From NCBI GenBank assembly GCA_023231475.1, contig JALJEE010001281.1:21685-85684 (forward strand): DNA of 64,000 nt, read 5' to 3'. Made by a program: the position numbers and the translations under genes. Positions 1-10,112 of the stretch are shown here, piece by piece. Positions within the stretch are counted from its first letter, which is position 1. Each line of letters opens with the position of its first letter. Source of the DNA: Seison nebaliae. Lineage: Eukaryota > Rotifera > Pararotatoria > Seisonacea > Seisonidae. The notes under the pieces are model-generated. The model had not been told where the DNA came from. It worked only from the letters and a program-made list of their open reading frames with translations, and made no database searches.

Positions 1-688
1 TTCTCCTCCTCTTCATTTAAATTGATTAGGACAATGTTGATTCATCTGATTTTCCATGACTTTCTTTCCGTTACTGCCAACAAACAATTTATCGAACTAT
101 TTTCAATTCTCGTTTTTCACCAACCGAAACTTTTCTTCGGATTTGTCATTTCGATACATAAATTCTCTCACTGAACTTTACAGAATTTTCGTAATCATGA
201 TCATAATTTTTCAATTTATAGTAAATTTAATGTGTTTTCTTTTTTAACGACTATTAAATTCAATTGAATAGAAACTTATCAAACTATAATAATTTCTTAT
301 GATGATGATGATGATGATGATGATGAGAATGAGAATGAGACGAAGCCAAAGAACAAGAGTTAAATAACGGAGAGAATTTGTTCAATTAGATTGCATGATT
401 TATTTTCTTATCAGGGGAATGTGTTCTCGTTCAATAACTTCTATAACATTCTTCTACATATGGACTATGATGTCCTTATAGGAATTAGGGAAATTCTTTT
501 TATCGGTTTCCATAAAATTTCAATTATTTTCTCCTTATAAAATTTTCTTTATATTTTTCGATGTTTGTTCTCAAATATCGAAAAGATGGATTTCATATGA
601 ATATCGATTCATTTAGATATCGATCCAGATAAACAATTGAGTAAATCATTCGCTGGTATTGATGTGGTACGTAGAGAGGCGAACTCTC
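1..688. other. AT-rich non-coding flank
   Basis: No convincing gene is visible. The region is AT-rich, with a short GAT/ATG microsatellite at about 301-326. It precedes the LRR gene and presumably holds its promoter and 5' UTR, but I see no clear TATA box or initiator. Confidence 0.5.
301..326. repeat. (GAT)n microsatellite
   Basis: About nine tandem copies of a GAT/ATG trinucleotide followed by an imperfect GAGAAT run. Similar trinucleotide tracts occur elsewhere in the window, both in spacers and in exons. Confidence 0.9.
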
Positions 689-2443
689 ATGTATCATACT
701 ACCATCAATCTACCGATTCTCTTCTGTTGGCTGACGATGTTAGAAATGACAGATAACTTCATGAATAGTAAGAATTCTCGTAGACATTTCTCTTGTGTGC
801 ACATCCAACCACGCTTACCAATTTGGATTCATCAACAATTTCGAATGGATTTCCATATCTGTCAATGTGAACGAATGAACGACAATCGAGAGAGTATCAA
901 CGTGAATTGTAGTGAACAATCGATCGAGCGTTTCACTTTATCCAAATCATTCTTTGCAATAATCGTTAACGGAGAATTGAGATTGTTCCGTCACTCTAAT
1001 ATCAATTCCATCGATTTATCATCAACCAAATTGACTAGTTTACAACAATCGGCATTTAGTGTTACCATTTTTTACCATTTGTTCTCTATTCACTTTTCTC
1101 CATTTTTTCAGTACGGAGTAAATCTGCAGGAAATTATTGTGAAGAATACTTCACTGAAATTTGTCTCCAAATTGACATTTCAAAGATTATCGTTGAAATC
1201 ATTGAAATTGACGAACAACGTCCATTGGAAACGCATCTTCTCCACCACTTTCACTCATCTCAGTTATATGAGTTCGTTAGATTTGAGTGGGAACGGTCTA
1301 ACATCTATTCCATCAAATACGTTCGCACATTCGATGAATATTCGACATCTGACAATCGATAAGAATCCCATCGAACTCATATCATCGTCAGCATTTGCTC
1401 ATTTAAGATTGATTGAGAATTTAAATTTGAATCACCTCAATCTATTGAGAAAAATGGAAAAAGATTCTTTCATTTCCTTGACTGATGTGAAATTTCTTCA
1501 TATCGATTTTAGTGGGAAATTCTTCAAAAAAATCGAATCTTTCACATTTCGAGGATTGTCTAATGTTCGAACGATTACTTTGAGTTATGGATCGATTGAA
1601 TGGATTGATTCATTCGCATTCGATAATTGTTTCGGACTTTATTTCATCCACATGAACAATCAGAAAATTGAACGAATCGAGTCAGATGCATTTCGTCTCG
1701 TACCACAATTGAAATATGTTGATTTAAGAAATAATCAAATAAAAACGATTCGTTTACTTCAAATTTATCAATCTTTCATTTACACGTCTACTCTCAATAA
1801 CATCACAATGCCATTAGTGCAGCCGTCATCGTCTTTCTATGAGATTGATGGGAGGAATGGCACGAGAATTATCATAAATTTAGAAGGAAATAATAATTTA
1901 TCCATTTGCCAGACGGCGAGTGAAGCATGGACGAAACATTTCTTTTGTGAAGACAAATGTCAATTCGACAGTGAACGAAGAACATCGAAACAGAAACGAA
2001 CAATTTCACCCATCAACCACGAAGAGATAAAGAATTTATATCAATTTCATTCTCATAAACAACGACGTCAATATCGTCATGTGATAGATGAGAGATCGAG
2101 TCCACGTAACCAATTTGGGAAGGAACATAATAGACGAATGTATATTCTACTTCCTCATCGATGTCAGATGAGCGGAATTAATAAAATGATCAATTTCAAT
2201 ATGTCTCAACATTCTCGTCAACCGCCGAATGAGAAAGGAGAAGAACTAGAAAAATTTAATGATCACAATCCTCTCCAACGCTACAATTCGACACATGCAA
2301 TCTTTCAATGTCGTTGCAAGAATTTCCGTCATCAAATCATCATTCCATTAGAGACATCATCAACTCATCATCATCATCATCATCGAATTATACTGATAAA
2401 TTATTTCCTCATCTATTTAGCAACGATATCGCTCACTCATTGA
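689..2443 (+). CDS. Secreted or membrane-tethered leucine-rich-repeat protein
   Basis: Two exons, 689-1060 and 1112-2443, give about 567 residues. The 51-nt intron (GTTACC...TTTCAG) is a multiple of three without stops, so the raw frame reads through it. I chose ATG 689 because it starts directly with a signal-peptide-like hydrophobic stretch; an in-frame ATG at 662 adds nine residues. The middle holds about eight LRRs of the L-x-x-L-x-L-x-x-N type, for example SLDLSGNGLTSIPSNTF and YVDLRNNQIKTI. A cysteine-containing tail follows, then a basic, disordered region, six histidines and a short hydrophobic C-terminus that could be a membrane segment or GPI signal. Extracellular LRR proteins usually act in adhesion or receptor recognition; the specific role here is unknown. 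The LRR assignment is firm and the orthology is not. Confidence 0.8.
   Translation: MYHTTINLPILFCWLTMLEMTDNFMNSKNSRRHFSCVHIQPRLPIWIHQQFRMDFHICQCERMNDNRESINVNCSEQSIERFTLSKSFFAIIVNGELRLFRHSNINSIDLSSTKLTSLQQSAFSVTIFYHLFSIHFSPFFQYGVNLQEIIVKNTSLKFVSKLTFQRLSLKSLKLTNNVHWKRIFSTTFTHLSYMSSLDLSGNGLTSIPSNTFAHSMNIRHLTIDKNPIELISSSAFAHLRLIENLNLNHLNLLRKMEKDSFISLTDVKFLHIDFSGKFFKKIESFTFRGLSNVRTITLSYGSIEWIDSFAFDNCFGLYFIHMNNQKIERIESDAFRLVPQLKYVDLRNNQIKTIRLLQIYQSFIYTSTLNNITMPLVQPSSSFYEIDGRNGTRIIINLEGNNNLSICQTASEAWTKHFFCEDKCQFDSERRTSKQKRTISPINHEEIKNLYQFHSHKQRRQYRHVIDERSSPRNQFGKEHNRRMYILLPHRCQMSGINKMINFNMSQHSRQPPNEKGEELEKFNDHNPLQRYNSTHAIFQCRCKNFRHQIIIPLETSSTHHHHHHRIILINYFLIYLATISLTH
1061..1111 (+). other. Phase-0, stop-free 51-nt intron in the LRR gene
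   Basis: Starts GTTACC and ends TTTTTTCAG after a pyrimidine-rich run. Removing it joins two halves of an LRR; keeping it inserts 17 Phe/His/Ser-rich residues that break the repeat spacing. Confidence 0.7.
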
Positions 2444-3429
2444 CTCATCGCCTAGCAGATGGTATCGACGATTAATCAAAGAGAATGTTACGTCATTTAC
2501 ATTATTGTAACGGAACATTATCGTACTAACTCCGTTGTCATGGTAACGAATGATGTTGATGATAATGATGATGTTCGATGGTAATGACGATAAGGATAAT
2601 GATTCTTGTTTGGCGAAACAATTCTCTTACTCTACTCTTTCTCCTTCATCGTTTCTTCCCATCGTTTACGAACAAATATATTAAACTGAACATTTCGGGA
2701 AATTTCTCGAACGAAACGATATTTCCTCCACAATAATTATATTCGTTCCTAACAAGTTTCTCCATTCGAACATCTTCTCTCTAAGGTGAACATTTCATCT
2801 TTATCCTTCACACATCCAATCTAAAACTCTCCATTTTAATCAGTTGAAATGGAACGTCTCGTCTCAGCAAATTATCTTTTTTCTTCTTCTATTTTTTTTT
2901 TCGTTAAATTTTTATCCTTTTTAAAATTGTATAGTTTCTTTCATAAAATTTTCCTGTTCTCCTACTGATTATCTTCCACCTGGAAACGATGAAAACGAAC
3001 GATAAAATAAATCGAAATGATATTTATCGATATATATAATAAATTCTAAGTTATCGATATGAGAATAGATAAATGAGAATTTCATTTAATAAAACTTCCA
3101 TGTGACAACTACAACCGTGACAGGAATTTACATCATCATCGTTGCGGAACGGACGAATCAGCCAACCTGTTTTCGACGACTGTTCCTCTTCATGTTGTCA
3201 AGTAATTTCTTATCTGTATTTCTGTTATTTCTAATAAATTTGATAAGAATAATTTAATAATTCGATTGTTAATAGAATATTGATTTAGTTGATGGGAAGA
3301 AGTGTGATAGATGAGAATTGCTGATAATTATTTTAGATAAGAACGCCCGATTGCTATTCATTCATTTATATTCATCGTGTGCTTCTTATGAGAATCGATT
3401 GGATGGTTGGAGGAAATTAGGAGAAGTAA
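2444..3429. other. Spacer between LRR and coiled-coil genes
   Basis: No open frame looks like a gene. The notable element is a palindromic X-box-like site at 2534-2547, listed separately. The rest is AT-rich and holds the 3' end of the LRR transcript and the upstream region of the coiled-coil gene. Confidence 0.5.
2534..2547. promoter_or_regulatory. X-box-like palindrome, copy 1
   Basis: GTTGTCATGGTAAC, flanked by C and G, closely resembles the RFX X-box consensus GTTRCCATRGYAAC. It lies about 890 bp upstream of the coiled-coil gene. Two further copies of the same 16-bp core occur at 9693 and 27621. Function is inferred from the motif alone. Confidence 0.5.
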
Positions 3430-4839
3430 ATGAATTTCCAAAAACATAAAAATCATTTCGATGAATTTGATCAAAGACAAAGTCGTCTTTATACTATTGT
3501 GGATTGTAAAACGGATTCATATCGTCTCTCTTTCACTGATATGTACAATGAGATTCTGAGAGCATTGAACGACGAATATTTACATTTGAAATTCATCAAA
3601 ATTCCCTTACGAGCCATCGATCAATTGAAATCGAAAGGAAATGTCAATTCTGATAATTTAGTAGATTGTTTAGATGAATGTAATCAGTTGAAGATGCAAC
3701 TTACACTTCACCTTCGTCAAAGGAAGCAATTGGCACTCGTTGAACTACTATCAAATGGTCAGGATCAGAAATACACAAACATCATCGACCAAATCGTCCA
3801 ATCGTTAAATGATGAAGAACGACGAGAAAATGTTGAGAAAAAATTAATAGAAAATTTAGTGAAAATTTCCGTTCCGATTGTCGAAGAGAAACAACAACCG
3901 AAAATGGAGAATGGTAAATTATCAATCTTCTTTGCCGAATTAGAGAAACTACGACAGGAATGTGACGAATTGAAACAGGAAAATATTCGTCTTTCTCGTC
4001 AGATCGAAGAGACTCGCTATCCATCAGAACTGCTCAAAAAAAAGACGAAAGATGAACCCAATAATATTTATTTGCAAATTAAAGTTCTAGAAGAATTTAT
4101 TGCTCAATTACTATCTGAAAATCGAACTCTACAAACAATTGTCGAACATGGAAATCAATCGAACGAAAAAGAAATTGATAATAAGAAGAAAATTAAATTC
4201 GGTGGCGATTGTCGGTCAATTGCTTCATTGAGTAAACAAGTTGCTTTAGTGGCACGAAAGAAGTTCGATTATTCAGATGACGATCAATTATCAGTATTAA
4301 GGTTTTTGAATTTTTCGATTTTTTTCTTCATTTTCTTATTAGTTCTTCGAATGAAAATTTCGAGAAAATTTTGGAAGAAAAATATCAAAATTATCGAATA
4401 GAAAGTCAAAATAATTCGATTCCATCAGGTATTGATTTGAATAAATTGCAATTGAATGGACGAATGTCCAAACTCAATTTAAATGCTTTGTTGCAATTAC
4501 TTTTGAAAGATTTACATCGAATCGTTAAATCGGTAAAAATCCGTTTGGATGGAATTGAAGATCAGAATGAGAGAAAATTTTTAAAAGATATTCTTCATCG
4601 AATTATGAAAATTTACGAGAAGAATATTCATTTTCATGAGACATCCGAACAATTCGCATTGAGTCAACTCACTCAAATTAAACAACTTCAGAAAAAGTTG
4701 TACAATCGAGACATTATACTCGATCGGACGCTAAAGCGATTGATGGTTACCATTTCATTATTTTCATGTTTTCCTCAATTCTCTCAACTTCCAGTTTATC
4801 AATCATGAACGTGAAAGTTTATTGAATAAGATAATTTGA
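3430..4839 (+). CDS. Coiled-coil protein of unknown function
   Basis: Three exons, 3430-4301, 4343-4745 and 4795-4839, give about 439 residues. Both introns are tiny (41 and 49 nt) and begin GTT; the splice phases (2, then 0) join cleanly. The protein is hydrophilic, rich in Lys, Glu, Gln and Leu, with heptad-like helices around residues 170-200 (ELEKLRQECDELKQENIRL) and 220-245. There is no signal peptide or membrane segment, so it is probably cytoplasmic. I do not recognise a family. It converges with the transferrin gene, whose stop lies 286 bp beyond its own. The X-box-like site upstream would fit a ciliary or centrosomal coiled-coil protein, but that is conjecture. Confidence 0.75.
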
Positions 4840-5124
4840 TGAGAAAGAATGGTGAATATAAAATGGTTTTTATACACAGGAGAAAGAATCAAAACTTTTT
4901 TTTTTGTAAATTAAATTAAAAGTGGAATTTTGTTCAGTTCATATGTTGTTGTTGGAAAAAAAATTATTTGAATCTCTTTCGTTTTCCAAACCGTCTTCAT
5001 TTACGGAGAATTGTGTGAAAATATTGTTAATTTTCAAATTTCTTTGAGAAATAGAAAATCCAAGCAATTTCTCAGAAGTGAAATACTCTGGAAATTGGGA
5101 AATGTACAGGAATGTTGAGATTGA

Positions 5125-7458
5125 TTATAGAAGGAGCAATATAATTTGTAATAGAATTGACGAAAAGGAAAATGAAATGAGAATGGCAGAAGAACAAAAT
5201 TGTTCGTCCAATGATTCGATTAGAGTGATATGTGATCGATTTAACATTTGAGCAATTGTTGCCGATCGATCAATGGAAATGAGACGAGTAGTCGAATCGT
5301 CGAACATGAGATCAGGATAAGCCAAAGGAGAATTAAACATTCCAAATTTGTCTTTTAATTTACTTCCGAAATACTGTTGTCCGTAAGCCAAAAGATTCCA
5401 TGTGTGAGCAATGGAAGCGACAGAAATATTTCGTGCCATCATTACGAATTTACCCGGAATTTTTCCAAAATTACATTCTCGATATTCCGAATAATTTCTC
5501 CTTCTACCATTAGGACAAATGAGTTCGAAGTCGAGTGCTCTCAAATTTCTTGCCCATTCCTCCGAGTTCCTTCCATCAGTGTTTGGTCGAATGGTATCAT
5601 GTCTGGTTATGGCGATATCACCTTTCATCTCAGCTAAACAACGGAAAGCACCACGATAACCATAATATAATTCGCGTTGAGAACGATGACAATAATCGCC
5701 ACCTTTCGATCGACATTGAGAACATAACGATCTAGAATTGGTTCCAAACGGATTATAATTATTAGAAAGAATTCCAGGAACACAACTCCGATCGAAATAT
5801 TCGCCAGCTGCTTTCCCGATACTACATTCGAAATCGTCTTGCAGATAAATTTCTTGTCGTTCAATTAAGTAATTTAGGAAGACATACCATCCACCCAAAC
5901 TGGATGATGATGGTGCACAAAGTCTTTTACCTCTCAAATTGAAAACGTTCGTTGCCAAATCTTCTCGTCTCGCAATCACTACTACATAAAATTCAGAATC
6001 ATCAATATATAATTCTCTTGCGACTGGTTTCAAATCAAATCGTTTCTCGGCGACATACGCGTCAGCAGCGTCAACCGTTATAACATCAGCCACACCATCA
6101 CGAACACGTTTAATACAATCGATTGCATCGACTCCAATTTGTTGACAATCGATTGATGGTTTGATATTCTTCTCATTAAAAATTTCACTCATTTCTTCAC
6201 ATTTCCGTTGTGCATAATATGAAGTTGTACACCAGGAAATTTGTGAAATTTCACATGATGCCATCGATGACAGATCGTTAAGTAGAGCTTTGGATAAGAC
6301 TTTATTGTAGACGAATAAACTGCCCAAATCAACGATGTTATTCGATGTATCATGAAAGAGAAGATTAATAAATGAATTTTCATCATCATCTTGATATTGA
6401 ATGGATGAGAATAAATTGAAATTACGATCAGAATTCTCACCGAAATATTTTACTAATAATTGAAGTGTTTCTCGATATAATTTTTGACGTGATGATGGCG
6501 TGTCATAAGAAGTGACGATGAAATTCGGTTGAGTAATTCCCCAAAAACATTTGTGGACATCTAATAAATTTACTCGTCGACCATTTACACAAAGTAATTC
6601 GTATCGGGAGAAATCCGTTCCATTGAATTTCAATTTCTCTTGCAAATTCACATCGTCTTTCAATCGAATTAAAATTTCATAATTCATGAAAGCAATATCA
6701 CTATCGTTTCTCGTCAAACAACGGAATGCACCGATATCATCATAATATGGTTCGTTGTAAGTCGACGAACAGAATGAAGAGCCAACTCGTCCTTTACATA
6801 ATTTGCAAGTGGATGATGGATTATTTCCCATCGGATTGAAAATATTACTCAATGAATCTGGTGCACACATATCATCGAAATGAGATGCGGCACTTCGAAT
6901 TATATTGTTACAATCGACGATATTTAGACAATTATTTTGAATTAATCTTGCCATTGGATAAATCCATCCACCAGCTGTCCACACACCTGAATGACAAGAA
7001 CGAATCTTTCTCAAACATTTATCGATGGGTCGATTCTTGTGAACGACAGCAACCGAATAATAACCAGGAATCTTCTCATTCACCAGATATTGATCACTGA
7101 TCGATTCTTGTGAAATTGCCACCAAATAATGAAACTTACCCGCTATGTACATGTGACCAGGTTCGATGGATAATAAATCAGCTTCTTTTCGTTGAATCGC
7201 TTCAATGCAATGGAGTTTACTCTCATAAATTTTTGTGCAATTTATTTGCACATCTAATTCGATCATTTTCTCTTCTCTCAATTGTTCGAAAGCGTCAGAC
7301 ATCGCGTAACATTTCTGACTCTCCGCTTCATTAATGACACACCATCTAATCGTTCGTCTCTCCTCATTAGTAGTACCATATTCAATCGATATACAAATGA
7401 AATAAATGAGAATAATTGTGAGGATAAATAAATGATAATTTGAGAAAGTTATCTGCAT
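5125..7458 (-). CDS. Tsf: Two-lobed transferrin-family protein with degenerate iron sites
   Basis: A single open frame of 777 residues without introns. Residues 1-25 are a signal peptide. Two homologous lobes follow (about 36-395 and 405-745) with transferrin signatures: RWCV at the N-lobe start, the cysteine pattern, GAFRCL in both lobes and the GYY/FYV segment. The C-terminal 20 residues are hydrophobic, suggesting a GPI signal or membrane tail as in melanotransferrin-type members. Compared with the Asp-Tyr-Tyr-His set, the N-lobe has Glu99, Tyr133, Asp241 and Asn312; the C-lobe has Asp463, Phe490, Tyr601 and Lys670. The carbonate-binding Arg/Thr motif (GRTAGW) is also altered in both lobes. 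Iron transport as in serum transferrin is therefore doubtful. Some insect transferrins show similar ligand loss. Confidence 0.9.
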   Translation of the reverse strand: MQITFSNYHLFILTIILIYFICISIEYGTTNEERRTIRWCVINEAESQKCYAMSDAFEQLREEKMIELDVQINCTKIYESKLHCIEAIQRKEADLLSIEPGHMYIAGKFHYLVAISQESISDQYLVNEKIPGYYSVAVVHKNRPIDKCLRKIRSCHSGVWTAGGWIYPMARLIQNNCLNIVDCNNIIRSAASHFDDMCAPDSLSNIFNPMGNNPSSTCKLCKGRVGSSFCSSTYNEPYYDDIGAFRCLTRNDSDIAFMNYEILIRLKDDVNLQEKLKFNGTDFSRYELLCVNGRRVNLLDVHKCFWGITQPNFIVTSYDTPSSRQKLYRETLQLLVKYFGENSDRNFNLFSSIQYQDDDENSFINLLFHDTSNNIVDLGSLFVYNKVLSKALLNDLSSMASCEISQISWCTTSYYAQRKCEEMSEIFNEKNIKPSIDCQQIGVDAIDCIKRVRDGVADVITVDAADAYVAEKRFDLKPVARELYIDDSEFYVVVIARREDLATNVFNLRGKRLCAPSSSSLGGWYVFLNYLIERQEIYLQDDFECSIGKAAGEYFDRSCVPGILSNNYNPFGTNSRSLCSQCRSKGGDYCHRSQRELYYGYRGAFRCLAEMKGDIAITRHDTIRPNTDGRNSEEWARNLRALDFELICPNGRRRNYSEYRECNFGKIPGKFVMMARNISVASIAHTWNLLAYGQQYFGSKLKDKFGMFNSPLAYPDLMFDDSTTRLISIDRSATIAQMLNRSHITLIESLDEQFCSSAILISFSFSSILLQIILLLL

Positions 7459-8078
7459 TTTTTTTTTCGTTTAAACTTTTTTTGAATTTTTACCACAATC
7501 TCATTTCATTTTCTTTTACTTTTTCAATTCAGCTTAACTTTTCAATCAACTCTCTTCTTTATTCTCCTCTTATAAAATTATTTATAAAATATCTAAAATT
7601 CATATCTAAAATAAAATTATAAGAATGACGAATTCTTTTACAAACAATAACAACAACTAGACTAGTTCCATATTAATTTTTGTTTTATTAAATTAGATTT
7701 ATTAAAGAAATTAAATTGAATACTTTTTTCAAAATGAAATGAATAAAAATAACAATAAAATCATTGATTGGCGATGTGATCAATCTTCCGCACTCGAAAG
7801 GAGATAAAACCATTTCTCCATTTGACGAATGATAATGAAAATGGGAAGAAAATATCTATGAGAGATGGATGTCGCAATTGTGATTATGTAATAAGAGAGA
7901 ATTAATAAAAAATAAAATGAAATCGTTTTAATTTCCTTCCGTTCCTCCAACTTCAAAAAAGTTCTATTCTTTTTTTTTTATAAGAAATCTCGTTCTGAGG
8001 AAAATTGTAAGTTGAGAGTTTTTCTTTTGGTTCGAAAGATGAAATGAAATTTGTAAGCAGATCGGAATCTTTGTGAGG
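7459..8078. other. Spacer between transferrin and BAP31 genes
   Basis: Holds the promoter side of the transferrin gene and the 3' end of the BAP31 transcript, both on the minus strand. Only low-complexity AT-rich sequence is seen; no gene or clear signal. Confidence 0.5.
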
Positions 8079-8969
8079 TTAATCGTCCTTCTTATTTCCG
8101 TCTCCAAACTAAAGAGAATGATGATGAGAGAGAAATTGAATAAAGAAACTTCAGTTTTGTCGATTATTCGATCGAATTCTTCGGCGACTCCTTTCGCTTG
8201 TTTCTTCAACGTGTCGATATCGATATCCTTCTTTTCTAAAACTATCGGAGAGAAAATTGAATAAAAATAATTGAGAATTTTCTTAACGTTCTTTCAATGA
8301 TTCGATTTCTTCGACTTTCGCTTTGACGACGTCACTCATATCGGATTGGTCGAGATAAGCTTCTGCTGCTTTTGTCGCTTGATTCGCCTGTTTCTCCATT
8401 GCATCATATCTCGCTTGCATTTTACTGTTATCAATCAACAATTGAGTGACACGTCGAATTACACTGAAATTTGTTCATTGAATTGAGATAGAGATAAAGA
8501 GGAAACTAACAACCAAAGATATAAAGCAAATCCAGAAATATAGAGATTGCGTTGTGCTCGAAATAGTTTGAGATGGAGAGTTGTGTCAATCTCTTGAACT
8601 AATTTTAAATTCGCTTGTTGTTGTTTATCGGCACTCATAGATAGACCATTATATTTCCATATTTCTCTAACCGCATCTAATGGAAAAATGAAAATTTTTG
8701 AAAGGAATAAAATTGAAACCGGCAAACAGAACAAAAAAGGCGACAATGACCACTTTGAAGAAAAAGTCGATTGAACGATTGACATTTTTAGCGAAATTTG
8801 ATTGGAACAGTTTACTCCATCTTAATAAATGAAAAGAGATTGAATTGAATTGAATTGAAATGAAGAAGAAGAATGACCTGGTGGCTGATATGAAAGGGAG
8901 AAGTAAAATGAAAACTACAATTATTTCCGTGTAAAGGAAATAGGCAGCGAATGTCCATTGGATTGACAT
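8079..8969 (-). CDS. BCAP31: B-cell receptor-associated protein 31 homologue (ER export/quality-control factor)
   Basis: Six exons (8878-8969, 8720-8820, 8514-8676, 8288-8463, 8150-8241, 8079-8108) give 217 residues; human BAP31 has 246. The N-terminus MSIQWTFAAYFLYTE, the segment DAVREIWKY and the motif KLFRAQRNLYISGF are family hallmarks. Three hydrophobic segments precede a cytosolic coiled coil (residues about 130-205), and the protein ends KKDD, a classic dilysine ER-retrieval signal. BAP31 is an ER membrane chaperone that sorts cargo for export or degradation. Splicing the last 41-nt intron is needed to reach the KKDD ending. Introns are 41-57 nt; four of five start GTT and the first starts GTC. 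It diverges from the microprotein gene at 9297. Confidence 0.95.
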
Positions 8970-9296
8970 TTCTCCTTGATCTTGTAATGGAAAGATAGAA
9001 AGAATTTTATGATTATTTTAATTTCTTGTCTTTTAGAGAAATTTGATAATGTATTGAAGGAAAGAAATAGTTATTTGTAATCAGCGAATATGATGTCCGT
9101 TCATAAAAAGGAGAATATGTAATAGTTGGAATAGGAGAATATATATTAGTCGTAATAAGAGAAGATATTATTCATTCAATAAAATTAAGAGAGAATAAGT
9201 GGAGTTCAAAATGAATATTCAAATTATAAGTTTTATAAAACGATTGAGCTCAAACTGTCCCACTTCGTCACATTTGATAAATATTTCTTTTATTAA

Positions 9297-9449
9297 ATGG
9301 ATGACTTTCAATTACCGACATTACTCTATTTACTATTAGACAATGCTGGAAATGTGGTACTACTAAGTATACTGGGAGTGATTGTATTGATTATGTTAGG
9401 CGCGTGGCTGGTGTATGTCGTTCGACATTATAAACGGACAATATCATAA
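9297..9449 (+). CDS. Predicted 50-residue single-pass membrane microprotein
   Basis: A complete ATG-to-TAA frame of 50 codons. The start context is AAATGG, with A at -3 and G at +4. The N-terminus is acidic (MDDF). An amphipathic leucine-rich part (LPTLLYLLL) and a strong hydrophobic helix (about residues 19-42) follow, then a basic tail (VRHYKRTIS). This polarity suggests one transmembrane helix with a cytosolic C-terminus. An AATAAA poly(A) signal lies 127 nt after the stop. It sits in the 1.1 kb gap between BAP31 (divergent) and the 3' end of ERC (convergent). I do not recognise a family. A chance frame is possible, but membrane-protein composition plus start context and poly(A) signal argue for a gene. 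Confidence 0.5.
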   Translation: MDDFQLPTLLYLLLDNAGNVVLLSILGVIVLIMLGAWLVYVVRHYKRTIS

Positions 9450-9575
9450 CCGATGATATTCTTTCCTTCTCCCTTTTTTCATACCAACTCATAATATAGT
9501 GGATCTATGTCAGATAAAAGTTCTTGATGTGAATAGACAGTAATTTATTATCTTTTCTTCTCATTTCCATATGTT

Positions 9576-9581
9576 AATAAA
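9576..9581 (+). terminator. Poly(A) signal for the microprotein gene
   Basis: AATAAA 127 nt after the TAA of the 50-codon frame, on the same strand and before any other plus-strand gene. Confidence 0.45.
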
Positions 9582-9601
9582 GTATGATCTTATAAATCGA
9601 C

Positions 9602-9637
9602 AAGTACTTCGACAGATACTTCGATAAGTATTTCGAC
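9602..9637. repeat. Three tandem 12-bp units
   Basis: Consecutive units AAGTACTTCGAC, AGATACTTCGAT and AAGTATTTCGAC, a degenerate TACTTCGA repeat. It may be a clustered protein-binding site or simple sequence drift. Confidence 0.6.
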
Positions 9638-9692
9638 AACTAGTTCTAAGGGAAATAGTTTAGAAGGAAATTGATTTATATAACCCAAACTC

Positions 9693-9706
9693 GTTGTCAT
9701 GACAAC
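9693..9706. promoter_or_regulatory. X-box-like palindrome, copy 2
   Basis: GTTGTCATGACAAC, a perfect inverted repeat flanked by C and G. It is the same core as the sites at 2534 and 27621. Confidence 0.45.
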
Positions 9707-10112
9707 GGGATGAAAATAGTAAAACTTTAGTTGTGATTCTTTAATAATTTAATATGACTCCCCCAAAATAAAATGAGGAAATGAAAAAATGGACAAATGG
9801 TATGAAAGAGTTACATAATAAATACAATTTTCATTATATTGATAGAAAGTGAAACGGTTAGAACGAATTGAAATTGCATGAAGTGAAATCGAACTGAATA
9901 ATCTCCAATTTTTCTCGACGTTTAGATGACTAGATTCCATTCCCATTAAGATGAAGCAGATATTCTACGTCCCATACAACTTTCCTCACATCCAATTTGA
10001 GGAAACTAGTTTGACGACGATTATTATCGATTTGGGTTTGAAGTGTAGAAAGTTTCTTTCCGAATCCAATTGTTCCCTGTCAAGTTTTTTTTGTATTCTG
10101 ACAATGTTCTTA

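Larger units (their letters stand above)
9450..10112. other. Spacer between microprotein and ERC 3' end
   Basis: Contains an AATAAA at 9576-9581 for the plus-strand microprotein, three 12-bp tandem units at 9602-9637 and an X-box-like palindrome at 9693-9706. No coding frame is convincing. Confidence 0.5.

Noticed and set aside
5377-7334. Several plus-strand frames across the transferrin gene
   Set aside because: Antisense shadows of the conserved minus-strand coding sequence.
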